From the NCBI GenBank assembly GCA_003931895.1, contig RRZV01000096.1, positions 1-37,437 of the forward strand: 37,437 nt of DNA, given 5' to 3'. Below the pieces are notes generated by a model that saw only the letters and a program-made list of their open reading frames with translations, was not told where the DNA came from and did no database searches. Source of the DNA: Mesohalobacter salilacus. Lineage in GTDB: Bacteria; Bacteroidota; Bacteroidia; Flavobacteriales; Flavobacteriaceae. Below are positions 8,279 to 15,944 of this stretch, piece after piece (position 1 is the first letter of the stretch; every line of letters begins with the position of its first letter). A program made the translations under genes and the position numbers.

Positions 8279-8286
8279 CAAAGTTA
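8279..8286 (-). promoter_or_regulatory. rpoD promoter -7 box
   Basis: On the minus strand this reads TAACTTTG, an exact match to TAnnTTTG. A TTG at 8310-8312 lies 23 nt upstream and could be the -33 element, inside the 3' end of the M28 peptidase gene. The predicted leader is long, about 55-60 nt. Confidence 0.5.
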
Positions 8287-8303
8287 AATTTTCAAATTTT
8301 ATT

Positions 8304-9641
8304 TTATCTCAATATTCCTGATGGAAAAGAAACTACGCTTTCAAAGCCATTTTCGCCAACAGCGACCACACCAAATAAATAATTATCAATGACAATATTT
8401 TTAAGTGTAAATTCATTAACATTGCCGACATAACGACTGTATTGCCAAGTTGGTGAAGTGGTATCTCGCCAATAAATTTTATAGCCTTTTACGTTTGAAT
8501 CATCAGATTTTTTCCATTTTAATGTTGTAGAAGGCTGAACAGCACCGCCAATTTCTACATTTTCTGGTTTTAATGGAGCCCAACCTAGACTTGCTAAATT
8601 AATGGCATTGACAGCGGTGAGTTTTTTTGCATAATCAAAATTAACATGTTCAACCACATCGCCGTATTCAATTCCATTTTCAACGCGAACATCTTGGTGC
8701 TGCCATATATAATTTTCATGAGCTTCCATGATTCTAATGCCTGGAAAGCCTAAATCATTAAAGGGTTTATGATGACCACCTCGCCCAAAACGATCTAATC
8801 TATAAATCATCATAGGGTTCATTTCTGGCATATAAGTGTTCACAGTTTTATGAATATATCTGGCCAATTGACGAGATTCACCGTCAACTTCACCACCATA
8901 ATAACGCTTCATAACTCGCTCTCTTTCTGTTTCCGTGGGATTATGTGCTTCGCTGAAAATCCTAAAACTTCGATTATCAATCACGCCATCAATACCTTGT
9001 ATGTTACCTATCATATCGTTATTAAAAATACCGATGATATTCCAGTTATTTTCTTTAGCGTATTTGGCTAAAAATTGCCCACCAAATAAGCCTTGCTCTT
9101 CACCACTTAAACCTACAAAAGCAATGCTATTTTTAAATTTGTATTTAGACAAAACTCTGGCGGCTTCTATTGTGCCAGCCATACCACTCGCATTGTCATT
9201 GGCTCCAGGCGCATCGGTAGTAAAATCTTGTGTATCAGAAGCTCTGGAGTCAATATCGGCACTCATCATGACATAAGAATTTGGATTTTGGGTACCTCTT
9301 AAAATAGCAACCACATTCACGACTTCGGCATCTTTTGGTACACGTCGTCCCATATCGGTAGTGACCATAGTACGGTGATAAAATACTTCTAAACATCCGC
9401 CACACGCTTTTGATATTTCATCAAACTCAGCTTTTATCCAGCGCCGAGCTGCACCAATACCTCGCGTTTCGCTAATAGTGTCACTAAACGTATTTCGCGT
9501 ACCAAATCCGGCTAGCTGTCGAATATCTTCTTCTATTCTATCAGCCGATACATTGTGTATAATATCATAAATCTTGGAGTTTTGCTGTGCATACGAGCTA
9601 CATACAAAAATAAAAATTGCAAATTTTAAAAGGGTTTTCAT
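8304..9641 (-). CDS. Secreted M28-family zinc metallopeptidase with C-terminal FN3 domain
   Basis: 445-residue exported protein: signal peptide at 1-19 (hydrophobic core, cleavage near SSYAQ), M28 peptidase domain about 100-350, and a fibronectin type III-like beta domain about 356-445. M28 residues: Asp149 in GANDNASG (bridging ligand), Glu181-Glu182 in SGEEQG (general base and ligand), Asp209 in NNDMIG and His291 in GHHKPF. The first ligand, normally His in an AHYDS-like motif, is Asp129 (ADIDS). The family contains aminopeptidases acting on short peptides outside the cytoplasm. The start lies 4 bp after the gldA stop, so the two are co-transcribed. No type IX sorting tail is evident. Confidence 0.88.
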   Translation of the reverse strand: MKTLLKFAIFIFVCSSYAQQNSKIYDIIHNVSADRIEEDIRQLAGFGTRNTFSDTISETRGIGAARRWIKAEFDEISKACGGCLEVFYHRTMVTTDMGRRVPKDAEVVNVVAILRGTQNPNSYVMMSADIDSRASDTQDFTTDAPGANDNASGMAGTIEAARVLSKYKFKNSIAFVGLSGEEQGLFGGQFLAKYAKENNWNIIGIFNNDMIGNIQGIDGVIDNRSFRIFSEAHNPTETERERVMKRYYGGEVDGESRQLARYIHKTVNTYMPEMNPMMIYRLDRFGRGGHHKPFNDLGFPGIRIMEAHENYIWQHQDVRVENGIEYGDVVEHVNFDYAKKLTAVNAINLASLGWAPLKPENVEIGGAVQPSTTLKWKKSDDSNVKGYKIYWRDTTSPTWQYSRYVGNVNEFTLKNIVIDNYLFGVVAVGENGFESVVSFPSGILR

Positions 9642-9645
9642 GTTC

Positions 9646-10545
9646 TCATGTTTTAATAGTTATTTCTCTAAATAAGTTTTCTAGGCTTTGGTGTTTTCGA
9701 TTAAGGGTTTTGATTTTTAGCCCACTATCATGAGCAAAATCAAATATATATGAACGCATATCTTGAGAAGTCTCAAAATACAATTCATATTCATATAAAC
9801 CAATTTCTTTGGCTTTTTGGACTTTATTTAAGCGTTCTAAAGCTTCTAATTCTACACTGTAGTCAAATTCAACATGTATAATTTGTTGTTGATTCTGAGC
9901 TAAATCTTCTAGCATTTCATCAGCTACTAATTGGCCCTGATTCATGATAATGACACGATTGCAAATGGCTTCAACTTCTTGCATTATATGGGTTGACAAC
10001 AATGTTGTTTTGTTTTGGCCTATACTTTTAATTAAATGTCGTATTTCAACCAATTGATTAGGGTCGAGACCTGTAGTTGGTTCATCTAAAATTAATATTT
10101 CCGGATCGTGAACCAAAGCAGCTGCCAAACCAACCCTTTGACGATAGCCTTTAGAGAGTTGGTTAATTTTTTTATGAGATTCGCTTCCTAAATTTGTAAG
10201 TTCAATAACTTGGTTTATTCGTTTGGGCGAGCATTTGTAAATATCAACGTTAAACTTTAAAAATTCTTTGACGTACATATCTAAATACAACGGATTGTGT
10301 TCGGGCAAGTAGCCAATTTGACGTTGAATAGATAAAGCATTATCTTTTATATCAGTTTCATTAATTTTTGCAAGCCCTTCATAATTACTAATGTAGCCTG
10401 TCAATATTTTCATCATGGTAGATTTTCCCGCGCCATTAGGTCCTAAAAACCCAACAATCTGACCTTTTGGAATATCAAAACTGACCTCATCTAAAGCTTT
10501 TTGGCTTTGATAATGTTTCGTAATGTTTTTAGCAGATATAGACAT
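9646..10545 (-). CDS. gldA: Gliding-motility ABC transporter ATP-binding protein GldA
   Basis: 299-residue ABC ATPase. Walker A is GPNGAGKST (35-43), the signature is LSKGYRQRVGLAAAL, Walker B is ILILDEPTTGLDP and the switch His is in STHIMQE. The length and the C-terminal extension of about 80 residues after the ATPase domain fit GldA, the nucleotide-binding subunit working with membrane partners GldF and GldG in flavobacterial gliding. Those partners are not in this window, so a related ABC-2 exporter ATPase cannot be fully excluded. It heads a two-gene unit with the M28 peptidase. Confidence 0.82.
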   Translation of the reverse strand: MSISAKNITKHYQSQKALDEVSFDIPKGQIVGFLGPNGAGKSTMMKILTGYISNYEGLAKINETDIKDNALSIQRQIGYLPEHNPLYLDMYVKEFLKFNVDIYKCSPKRINQVIELTNLGSESHKKINQLSKGYRQRVGLAAALVHDPEILILDEPTTGLDPNQLVEIRHLIKSIGQNKTTLLSTHIMQEVEAICNRVIIMNQGQLVADEMLEDLAQNQQQIIHVEFDYSVELEALERLNKVQKAKEIGLYEYELYFETSQDMRSYIFDFAHDSGLKIKTLNRKHQSLENLFREITIKT

Positions 10546-10567
10546 TTAAAATTCTATTTATTGACCT

Positions 10568-10575
10568 CAAACATA
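10568..10575 (-). promoter_or_regulatory. gldA promoter -7 box
   Basis: Minus-strand TATGTTTG matches TAnnTTTG and ends 22 nt before the gldA ATG. No clear -33 TTTG is seen at normal spacing. Confidence 0.5.
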
Positions 10576-10652
10576 GTGGATTTTTACGATAATTTGAATT
10601 TAGGCAGAAAAACCTTAACATTTTGATAGTAAGTCTTTTTGATAAAACCGAC

Positions 10653-10660
10653 TATATTTG
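10653..10660 (+). promoter_or_regulatory. -7 box 4 nt from a start codon (possible leaderless promoter)
   Basis: TATATTTG matches TAnnTTTG exactly and ends 4 nt before the ATG at 10665. If used as the -7 element, transcription would start at or next to the ATG. Confidence 0.5.
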
Positions 10661-10664
10661 TGAT

Positions 10665-11303
10665 ATGAAATTGTTTACAACTATATTGGTTTTAATTTTT
10701 GGTGCTACGTCTTTTGCTCAAGTTGACTCAGGCAAAAAGACCTCAAGTGGCAATATATTTAATTCCTCAAACAATTCTTCATCTACAAACAACAGCTTTG
10801 GCATTCCTGATCGTAAAGCTGAAGGCTTATTCCTTAACAAAAATAAAGAGCAAGGTGTAGATTTTACAGCCAAAAGCAAATACAGCGACCCGGGTAACCT
10901 TTGGGATAGTCAGTACAAAGTCAAAACTGGTGATGAAGGCAAAGAATTTGACCGTGAGAAATATAAAAATGATATGGATTTTGGCGTTATCAATAGTAAT
11001 GCTGACAGAATGACCTTTATGTTCCGCGACCATATGGCCTTTGATGGTGACCGTGTTAATGTCTTACTGAATGGTGAAATTGTAGCTGAAAATGTTTTAC
11101 TCAGACCAGGTTTTACCACTTTAGATATCCCAATGAAAATTGGATTCAACAAAATTATTTTTGTTGCCCTCAATCAAGGTCAATCTGGCCCAAATACGGC
11201 TCAACTTCGTATTGCTGATGATGAAGGATATGTAGTTTCAAACAATGTATGGAATTTGTTGACTGGCGTAAAAGCTTCTGTTGTCGTGGTCAAAGAAAAA
11301 TAA
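10665..11303 (+). CDS. Conserved secreted protein of unknown function
   Basis: 212-residue exported protein that I cannot name. The start is the ATG at 10665; a longer TTG-initiated reading from 10623 would put 14 residues before a well-formed signal peptide (KLFTTILVLIFGATSFAQ). After cleavage comes a low-complexity Ser/Asn/Thr segment (about 20-45) and then a beta-rich domain, with a conserved-looking C-terminal half containing DGDRVNVLLNG, LNQGQSGPNTAQL and NNVWNLLTGVKAS. No catalytic motif, lipobox or membrane helix is seen. It is divergent from gldA and 59 bp before the M1 peptidase gene. A surface or periplasmic binding role is only a guess. Confidence 0.75.
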   Translation: MKLFTTILVLIFGATSFAQVDSGKKTSSGNIFNSSNNSSSTNNSFGIPDRKAEGLFLNKNKEQGVDFTAKSKYSDPGNLWDSQYKVKTGDEGKEFDREKYKNDMDFGVINSNADRMTFMFRDHMAFDGDRVNVLLNGEIVAENVLLRPGFTTLDIPMKIGFNKIIFVALNQGQSGPNTAQLRIADDEGYVVSNNVWNLLTGVKASVVVVKEK

Positions 11304-11362
11304 GTTTTGCTTTCTGCTTCATTTTTTTCTTTTTATTTAAAATCAAACTGTATTTTTAGCCT

Positions 11363-13447
11363 ATGATTCGATTGGTTTTCATAGGGATTTTTATTTGTTT
11401 TTCTTCAATTATTGCTCAAACCCATAACTTTGATGTTCACAAGATTTCAGCAGAAATTACACCAAATCTTGAAAATGAAAGTGTTTCAGGTGAATTAAGT
11501 TTTAGCTTTAATACTAGCCAAGATACCGACTCCATTTTTTTAGATGCTAAAAATATGGCAGCTCAAATTATGGGCTCAGATATAAAAGTGTCTTTAAATA
11601 TTTCTGAGGATAAGTTATGGTTTGTAGGTGATTTTGAAGTTGATGAAACTTACAATATCAATTTCAGCTATCAAGCACAGCCAAAGCAGACACTTTATTT
11701 TGTTGGCTTTGAAGATGATGCTAAAACCAACGACCAAGTTTTCACTCAAGGTCAAGGCAAATACACCTCACATTGGTTGCCGAGTATTGATGATATGAAT
11801 GATAAAATTGAGTTTGACCTCTCTATTATTGTCCCAAAATTTTATGGTGCTTTGGCTAACGGAAAACTCATCGAACAGTGGAAAGAAAATGACAGCCTTA
11901 GCCGATGGACTTACGATATGAAAAAGCCAATGAGCAGCTATTTGGTTGCGATAAGCGTCGGCGATTACAAGAGAGAAATTCAACAATCTAATTCTGGAGT
12001 AGACTTACATCAATATTTACTTAAAAAAGACTCGCTGTATTTAGAACCCACTTACAGACATACCAAACAAATTTTTGATTATTTAGAAAACAAAATTGGT
12101 GTCGATTATCCGTGGCAAAATTACAAACAAGTTCCGGTAAGAGATTTTTTATATGCAGGAATGGAAAATACATCACTCACCATCTTTTCTGATGCTTTTG
12201 TAGTTGATAGTATTGGGTATTTTGATAGAAATTATGTCAACGTCAACGCTCACGAATTGGCACACCAATGGTTTGGAAATCTTATTACTGAAACTGAGTC
12301 TAAACATCACTGGCTACATGAAGGCTTTGCAACTTATTATGCGCTTCTGGCTGAACGCCAGATTTTTGGAGACAATTATTTTTACCACAAACTTTATCAA
12401 TATGCTGAATCCTTGAAATCCGCAAGTGATAATGGCAAAGGTGAGAAGCTACTTAAACCCAACGCCAGCTCTTTGACTTATTACCAAAAAGGGGCTTGGG
12501 CTTTGTTTATGCTCAATCAAATTGTAGGCGAAGACGTATTTGACCGAGCAGTGCAAATTTTTTTAAATAAATATGCCTTTCAAAATGTAACTACCGATGA
12601 TTTTATGAATGAGGTCAAAGCATTAACTAATGTTGATTTATCTGATTTTGAACAACAATGGTTTAAGCAGTCGGCCTTTCAAGCAGAACAAGCTTTAGAA
12701 GCTCTTGAAACTTCTTTGTTTATTCCAGAATACTTCGAATTGATTGCCAAACGACCTTTAGACATAAGTAAAAAAATAGGAGCTATTGAAACTGCTTTTG
12801 ATTTTCCTATTAATATTTATATCGCACAAGAAGCGGTTTCTCAATTAGCAAGCGAACCAGCCAATGATGAAGTGATACAACTTTACCAAAGCGCTTTTAA
12901 TACAGGAAACCTTTGGGTGAGACAAGCCATTTCTGAAAGTTTGACTGAAATTCCCTTAGCTTTAAAATCAGCTTACGAAACTTTACTTCAAGATCAATCT
13001 TATCAAACTCGAGAAAATGCGTTTTTACATTTATGGATGAATTTTCCAAAAGATCGAAAACGCTATTTAAACCAAATGCAAAACCAAGATGGTTTTCGAG
13101 ATAAAAACCTAAAACAGCTTTGGTTAACCCTAAATCTGGCAACACCTGATTTTCAAGCTGACAAAACAACTCAAACCTATCAAGAGTTAGCACAATACAC
13201 ATCACCAAAATATAGATTTCAAATTCGGGAGCACGCTTTCGGTTACCTTTACCAAATCGATGCTTTTTCAGATCAGGTCCTTATTAATTTATTAGACGGT
13301 TGTTTTCATCACACTTGGCGTTTTAGAGATTTTTGTAGACAATTACTTAAGACTTTACTAAAAAATCCGACTTATCAATCACAAATCAATAATTTAAAAC
13401 CCAAGTTAAACGATAAAGCTTTGACTTATCTAAATAAAATACAATGA
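11363..13447 (+). CDS. Secreted M1-family metallopeptidase (aminopeptidase N-like)
   Basis: 694-residue exported zinc aminopeptidase: signal peptide 1-19, N-terminal beta domain, then the catalytic domain with the substrate-binding GMEN motif at 266-269 and HELAH at 297-301, with the third zinc ligand Glu320 in WLHEGF. A helical C-terminal region (about 440-694) follows, as in full-length M1 enzymes. It removes N-terminal residues from peptides, presumably in the periplasm or outside. A near-consensus TATTTTTA box ends 4 nt before the ATG. The stop overlaps the patatin gene start by 4 nt (ATGA), so the two are coupled. Confidence 0.9.
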   Translation: MIRLVFIGIFICFSSIIAQTHNFDVHKISAEITPNLENESVSGELSFSFNTSQDTDSIFLDAKNMAAQIMGSDIKVSLNISEDKLWFVGDFEVDETYNINFSYQAQPKQTLYFVGFEDDAKTNDQVFTQGQGKYTSHWLPSIDDMNDKIEFDLSIIVPKFYGALANGKLIEQWKENDSLSRWTYDMKKPMSSYLVAISVGDYKREIQQSNSGVDLHQYLLKKDSLYLEPTYRHTKQIFDYLENKIGVDYPWQNYKQVPVRDFLYAGMENTSLTIFSDAFVVDSIGYFDRNYVNVNAHELAHQWFGNLITETESKHHWLHEGFATYYALLAERQIFGDNYFYHKLYQYAESLKSASDNGKGEKLLKPNASSLTYYQKGAWALFMLNQIVGEDVFDRAVQIFLNKYAFQNVTTDDFMNEVKALTNVDLSDFEQQWFKQSAFQAEQALEALETSLFIPEYFELIAKRPLDISKKIGAIETAFDFPINIYIAQEAVSQLASEPANDEVIQLYQSAFNTGNLWVRQAISESLTEIPLALKSAYETLLQDQSYQTRENAFLHLWMNFPKDRKRYLNQMQNQDGFRDKNLKQLWLTLNLATPDFQADKTTQTYQELAQYTSPKYRFQIREHAFGYLYQIDAFSDQVLINLLDGCFHHTWRFRDFCRQLLKTLLKNPTYQSQINNLKPKLNDKALTYLNKIQ

Positions 13448-14352
13448 GAGCCTTAGTTATTTCTGGTGGTGGAAGCAAAGGCGCCTTTGCAGGAGGCGTA
13501 GCCGAATATCTTATCGATGTTGCTCAACACGACTATAAATTATTTGTTGGTTCTTCTACAGGCAGTTTGTTGATTTCTCAACTGGCACTTGGCAACACGC
13601 AAAAGGTCAAACAAATTTACACTAACGTCTGTCAATCCGACATCTTTAGTCTCAATCCATTTATAAAACGTAAAGAAGGCGACCGTGAGTTTGTCACTAT
13701 AAACTACCTCAACACGGTCATACAATTCATCAAACGTAAACGCACATTTGGAGAAAGTAAAAACCTACGCAAAACCATCTGTAAAAACTTCAGCAAATCT
13801 GAGTTTGAACAAGCCCGTTGTTGCGGTAAAGATGTCGTAGTGACAGTTTCCAATTTGACCAAAAACAAAGTAGAATACAAATCTATACAAGATTTTGATT
13901 ACCAAGACTTTGTCGATTGGATTTGGATGTCCTCTAACTTGGTACCATTTATGAGTTTAGCCTCTAAAAATGGTTCAGATTATGCCGATGGTGGTTTTGG
14001 CAGTATGGTGCCAATTAGAGAGGCTGTTCGTCGTGGTGCCACCGAAATTGATGCCATCATCCTTGAGGCTGAAAACATGGAGCACAACAAGGTTTTAGGC
14101 AAAAATCCTTTTTCACTCTTGATGAATTTATTTGGCTTTATGCTCGACCAAGTCGAAAAGCACGATGTTCGTGAAGGTAAACTCGCCTCCATACAGCGTC
14201 AAGTCAAACTGAATTTGTATTACACGCCAATTCAACTCACAGAAAATTCTCTAATTTTCAATCAACAACTGATGACCCAATGGTGGCAAGATGGTTTTGA
14301 ATATGCTAAAAACAAAACTGCTGATAATAAAGTTGTATTTGATGATGATTAG
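13444..14352 (+). CDS. Patatin-like phospholipase
   Basis: 302-residue patatin-family acyl hydrolase. The oxyanion-hole glycine loop GGGSKG is at residues 8-13, the nucleophile elbow is GSSTG (Ser38) and the catalytic-dyad Asp182 lies in YADGGFG. There is no signal peptide, so the enzyme is probably cytoplasmic or membrane-associated from inside. Translation is coupled to the upstream M1 peptidase through an ATGA overlap. The lipid substrate cannot be predicted. A palindromic element begins immediately after the stop codon. Confidence 0.9.
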   Translation: MRALVISGGGSKGAFAGGVAEYLIDVAQHDYKLFVGSSTGSLLISQLALGNTQKVKQIYTNVCQSDIFSLNPFIKRKEGDREFVTINYLNTVIQFIKRKRTFGESKNLRKTICKNFSKSEFEQARCCGKDVVVTVSNLTKNKVEYKSIQDFDYQDFVDWIWMSSNLVPFMSLASKNGSDYADGGFGSMVPIREAVRRGATEIDAIILEAENMEHNKVLGKNPFSLLMNLFGFMLDQVEKHDVREGKLASIQRQVKLNLYYTPIQLTENSLIFNQQLMTQWWQDGFEYAKNKTADNKVVFDDD

Positions 14353-14354
14353 GA

Positions 14355-14441
14355 GCTGAAACCCGCTATTCGTTTCAATTCCTCAGCTGACCTTGCAGGT
14401 CAGCCTGCGGGATTTCCTCTTCTATCGGGGCTAAGGGTTTT
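14355..14441. repeat. Palindromic GC-richer intergenic element, copy 2
   Basis: Noncoding block between the convergent patatin and hisH genes. It contains a perfect stem GCTGACCT-TGC-AGGTCAGC (14386-14404) and the words CCCGCTATTCG and TATCGGGGCTAAGGG, which I recall from dispersed repeats in flavobacterial intergenic regions. It lies next to the inferred left breakpoint of the his-operon inversion and might also act as a bidirectional transcription end. Confidence 0.5.
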
Positions 14442-14483
14442 GAGGTAAAATAGGCCTTTATAGGTTTAACTATATATTGAAAA

Positions 14484-15077
14484 TTAGGTTGTCAACTTTA
14501 AAAAATTGTCCAGTATGTTTTCACCCCATTCACCGCTTTTCTCTGGATGAAATTGCACGCCGTAAAAGTTATTTTTTTGTAAAGCTGCACAAAAATTTAA
14601 ATCATAGTCACTGTCGGCAATACTATCTGGATTTGATGGCACGTAATACGAATGCACAAAATACATATAAGTCTCATGAGGTAAGTCTTGAAACAAATCA
14701 GTTTTTAGATTTTTGATTAAATTCCAACCCATATGTGGCACTTTAAGCTGGGTTTGAAAACGCTTGACTTCCACATCAAAAATACCTAAACCATCTGTTG
14801 GACCTTCTTCAGTCGATCGACACATGAGTTGCATACCAAGGCAAATACCTAAAACAGGTTGTTTTAATTCCTGTATGATGTGATGCAATTCGGTTTCTTT
14901 GAGTTTTTGCATAGCACTTTCGGCGTGACCAACGCCGGGAAAAATAACTTTATCTGCGGCTTTTATGGTTTTGGCATCGGCTGAAGTTTGGGCTGAGACG
15001 CCTAAACGGTTTAAGGCAAATTTTAAACTCTGAATATTGCCTGCGCCGTAATCAATTATGATGATGTTTTGACTCAT
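14484..15077 (-). CDS. hisH: Imidazole glycerol phosphate synthase glutaminase subunit HisH
   Basis: 197-residue class I glutamine amidotransferase that feeds ammonia to HisF for making imidazole glycerol phosphate and AICAR. The nucleophile is Cys79 (GICLGMQLM), and the catalytic pair is His177/Glu179 (GVQFHPEKSG). N-terminal IDYGAGN is characteristic. It is the last his gene on this strand and is cut off from hisB by a toxin-antitoxin pair and a palindromic element, about 870 bp in all. Its partner hisF lies more than 15 kb away on the other strand. Confidence 0.95.
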   Translation of the reverse strand: MSQNIIIIDYGAGNIQSLKFALNRLGVSAQTSADAKTIKAADKVIFPGVGHAESAMQKLKETELHHIIQELKQPVLGICLGMQLMCRSTEEGPTDGLGIFDVEVKRFQTQLKVPHMGWNLIKNLKTDLFQDLPHETYMYFVHSYYVPSNPDSIADSDYDLNFCAALQKNNFYGVQFHPEKSGEWGENILDNFLKLTT

Positions 15078-15111
15078 AGTTTGCTTAGTTCAATGGCTGT
15101 TGGGTTTAGTG

Positions 15112-15236
15112 GCTTAGGGATTCCCGACAAAATAAATTTAATAAAATGTTGTCGGGACAAGATTCGCGGCATCTCCTGCACGTGCGGGAATATAGCGGAT
15201 AGCTTGCCTGCCGATAGGCAAGCCTACTCGAAGCCC
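15112..15236. repeat. Palindromic GC-richer intergenic element, copy 3 (inverted relative to copy 1)
   Basis: Noncoding block between the second antitoxin gene and hisH. Its ends, GCTTAGGGATT (15112-15122) and CGAAGCCC (15229-15236), are the reverse complement of the end sequences of copy 1. Internal stems are CCCGACAA/TTGTCGGG (15123-15130 with 15149-15156) and GCTTGCCT/AGGCAAGC (15202-15223). It lies inside the his operon, where the hairpins could lower hisH expression or stabilise upstream mRNA. Confidence 0.55.
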
Positions 15237-15266
15237 ATAAGAAAACTCAAGTTACTTACAAATACG

Positions 15267-15431
15267 CTAAACACCGGACTTGACACTTGATTTATCGTGT
15301 TTTTTATCAAAGTATTTAACGATTTCTTCTGGACTTAAGTTCATAATATCTTTAGAAATACGATCTCTTTGTTCGCGCATATACTTCACGGCGTCAAAGG
15401 TGTTTTTCTTGTTGTTTTCTTTAATTTTCAT
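15267..15431 (-). CDS. Small antitoxin candidate paired with the PIN toxin
   Basis: 54-residue ORF. It begins with MKIKENNKKNTFDAVKYM, continues with charged helices (REQRDRISKDI, then LSPEEIVKYF) and ends with a short Lys/Ser tail. It overlaps the 3' end of the upstream PIN toxin gene by 11 nt and runs the same way, so the pair has toxin-first order. Size, charge, helical content and the overlap all suit an antitoxin. I place it in no named family with certainty; the FDAVKYMRE...LSPEEI pattern resembles small proteins that commonly accompany flavobacterial PIN genes. Confidence 0.75.
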   Translation of the reverse strand: MKIKENNKKNTFDAVKYMREQRDRISKDIMNLSPEEIVKYFDKKHDKSSVKSGV

Positions 15432-15885
15432 AATTTAATAATTCTCTTGGTGAACGAATGTCAATTGTTTTGTAGCCTTCAGATGTGTTGACTGAGTTGT
15501 AACCTACTATTCTAACAACATTCACAATATGTTTAAAGTTCCAGCTTACTAATATGTTTGCATTATGCTTGGTTGCTAATGCTATATGTAAACAATCAGC
15601 ATACGATGTTGCTCCAACAACTCCTGCTTTAATGTATTTTTTTGCCAAATTTACCGTTTCAATATCAGATTTCACAAACTCAGTTGAATTTTTTGGTAGT
15701 AATTCAGTTGTCTTTTTTATTTTATTAGGTGCGTTTTCTAATTCCTGTTCTGTAATGTTAGAATAAATTATTTCAAATTCTGAGTTTTTAATTCTTTCAA
15801 ATAAATGTTCTGTGAAATCTTTAAACTCTTCATCATATAATCCGCCAAAGATAGAAGTGTCCAAATAAACTCGTTGTTTTTTCAT
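15421..15885 (-). CDS. PIN-domain protein, probable toxin inside the his operon
   Basis: 154-residue PIN-domain protein. Asp9 in VYLDTSIFGG is the first catalytic acid, Glu46/Glu48 in ITEQELE the second, and Asp97 in YADCLHIA the third; the C-terminal position is Asn116 (SWNFKH). The family is metal-dependent RNases, usually type II toxins. It sits 59 bp after hisB in the same direction, and I see no TAnnTTTG promoter in that gap, so read-through from the his operon is likely. Two TTTACGA repeats (15894-15900 and 15904-15910) lie just upstream and could be an operator. It is unlike the 155-571 toxin in sequence and gene order. Confidence 0.82.
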   Translation of the reverse strand: MKKQRVYLDTSIFGGLYDEEFKDFTEHLFERIKNSEFEIIYSNITEQELENAPNKIKKTTELLPKNSTEFVKSDIETVNLAKKYIKAGVVGATSYADCLHIALATKHNANILVSWNFKHIVNVVRIVGYNSVNTSEGYKTIDIRSPRELLNYEN

Positions 15886-15944
15886 AATACTAATTTACGA
15901 ATTTTTACGAGAACTTTAATTTAAGAGGATTTTGTTGGTTTTTC

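Noticed and set aside
10623-10664. N-terminal extension of the secreted protein from a TTG codon
   Set aside because: It places 14 residues before a clear signal peptide and runs through a perfect -7 promoter box; the ATG at 10665 is better.
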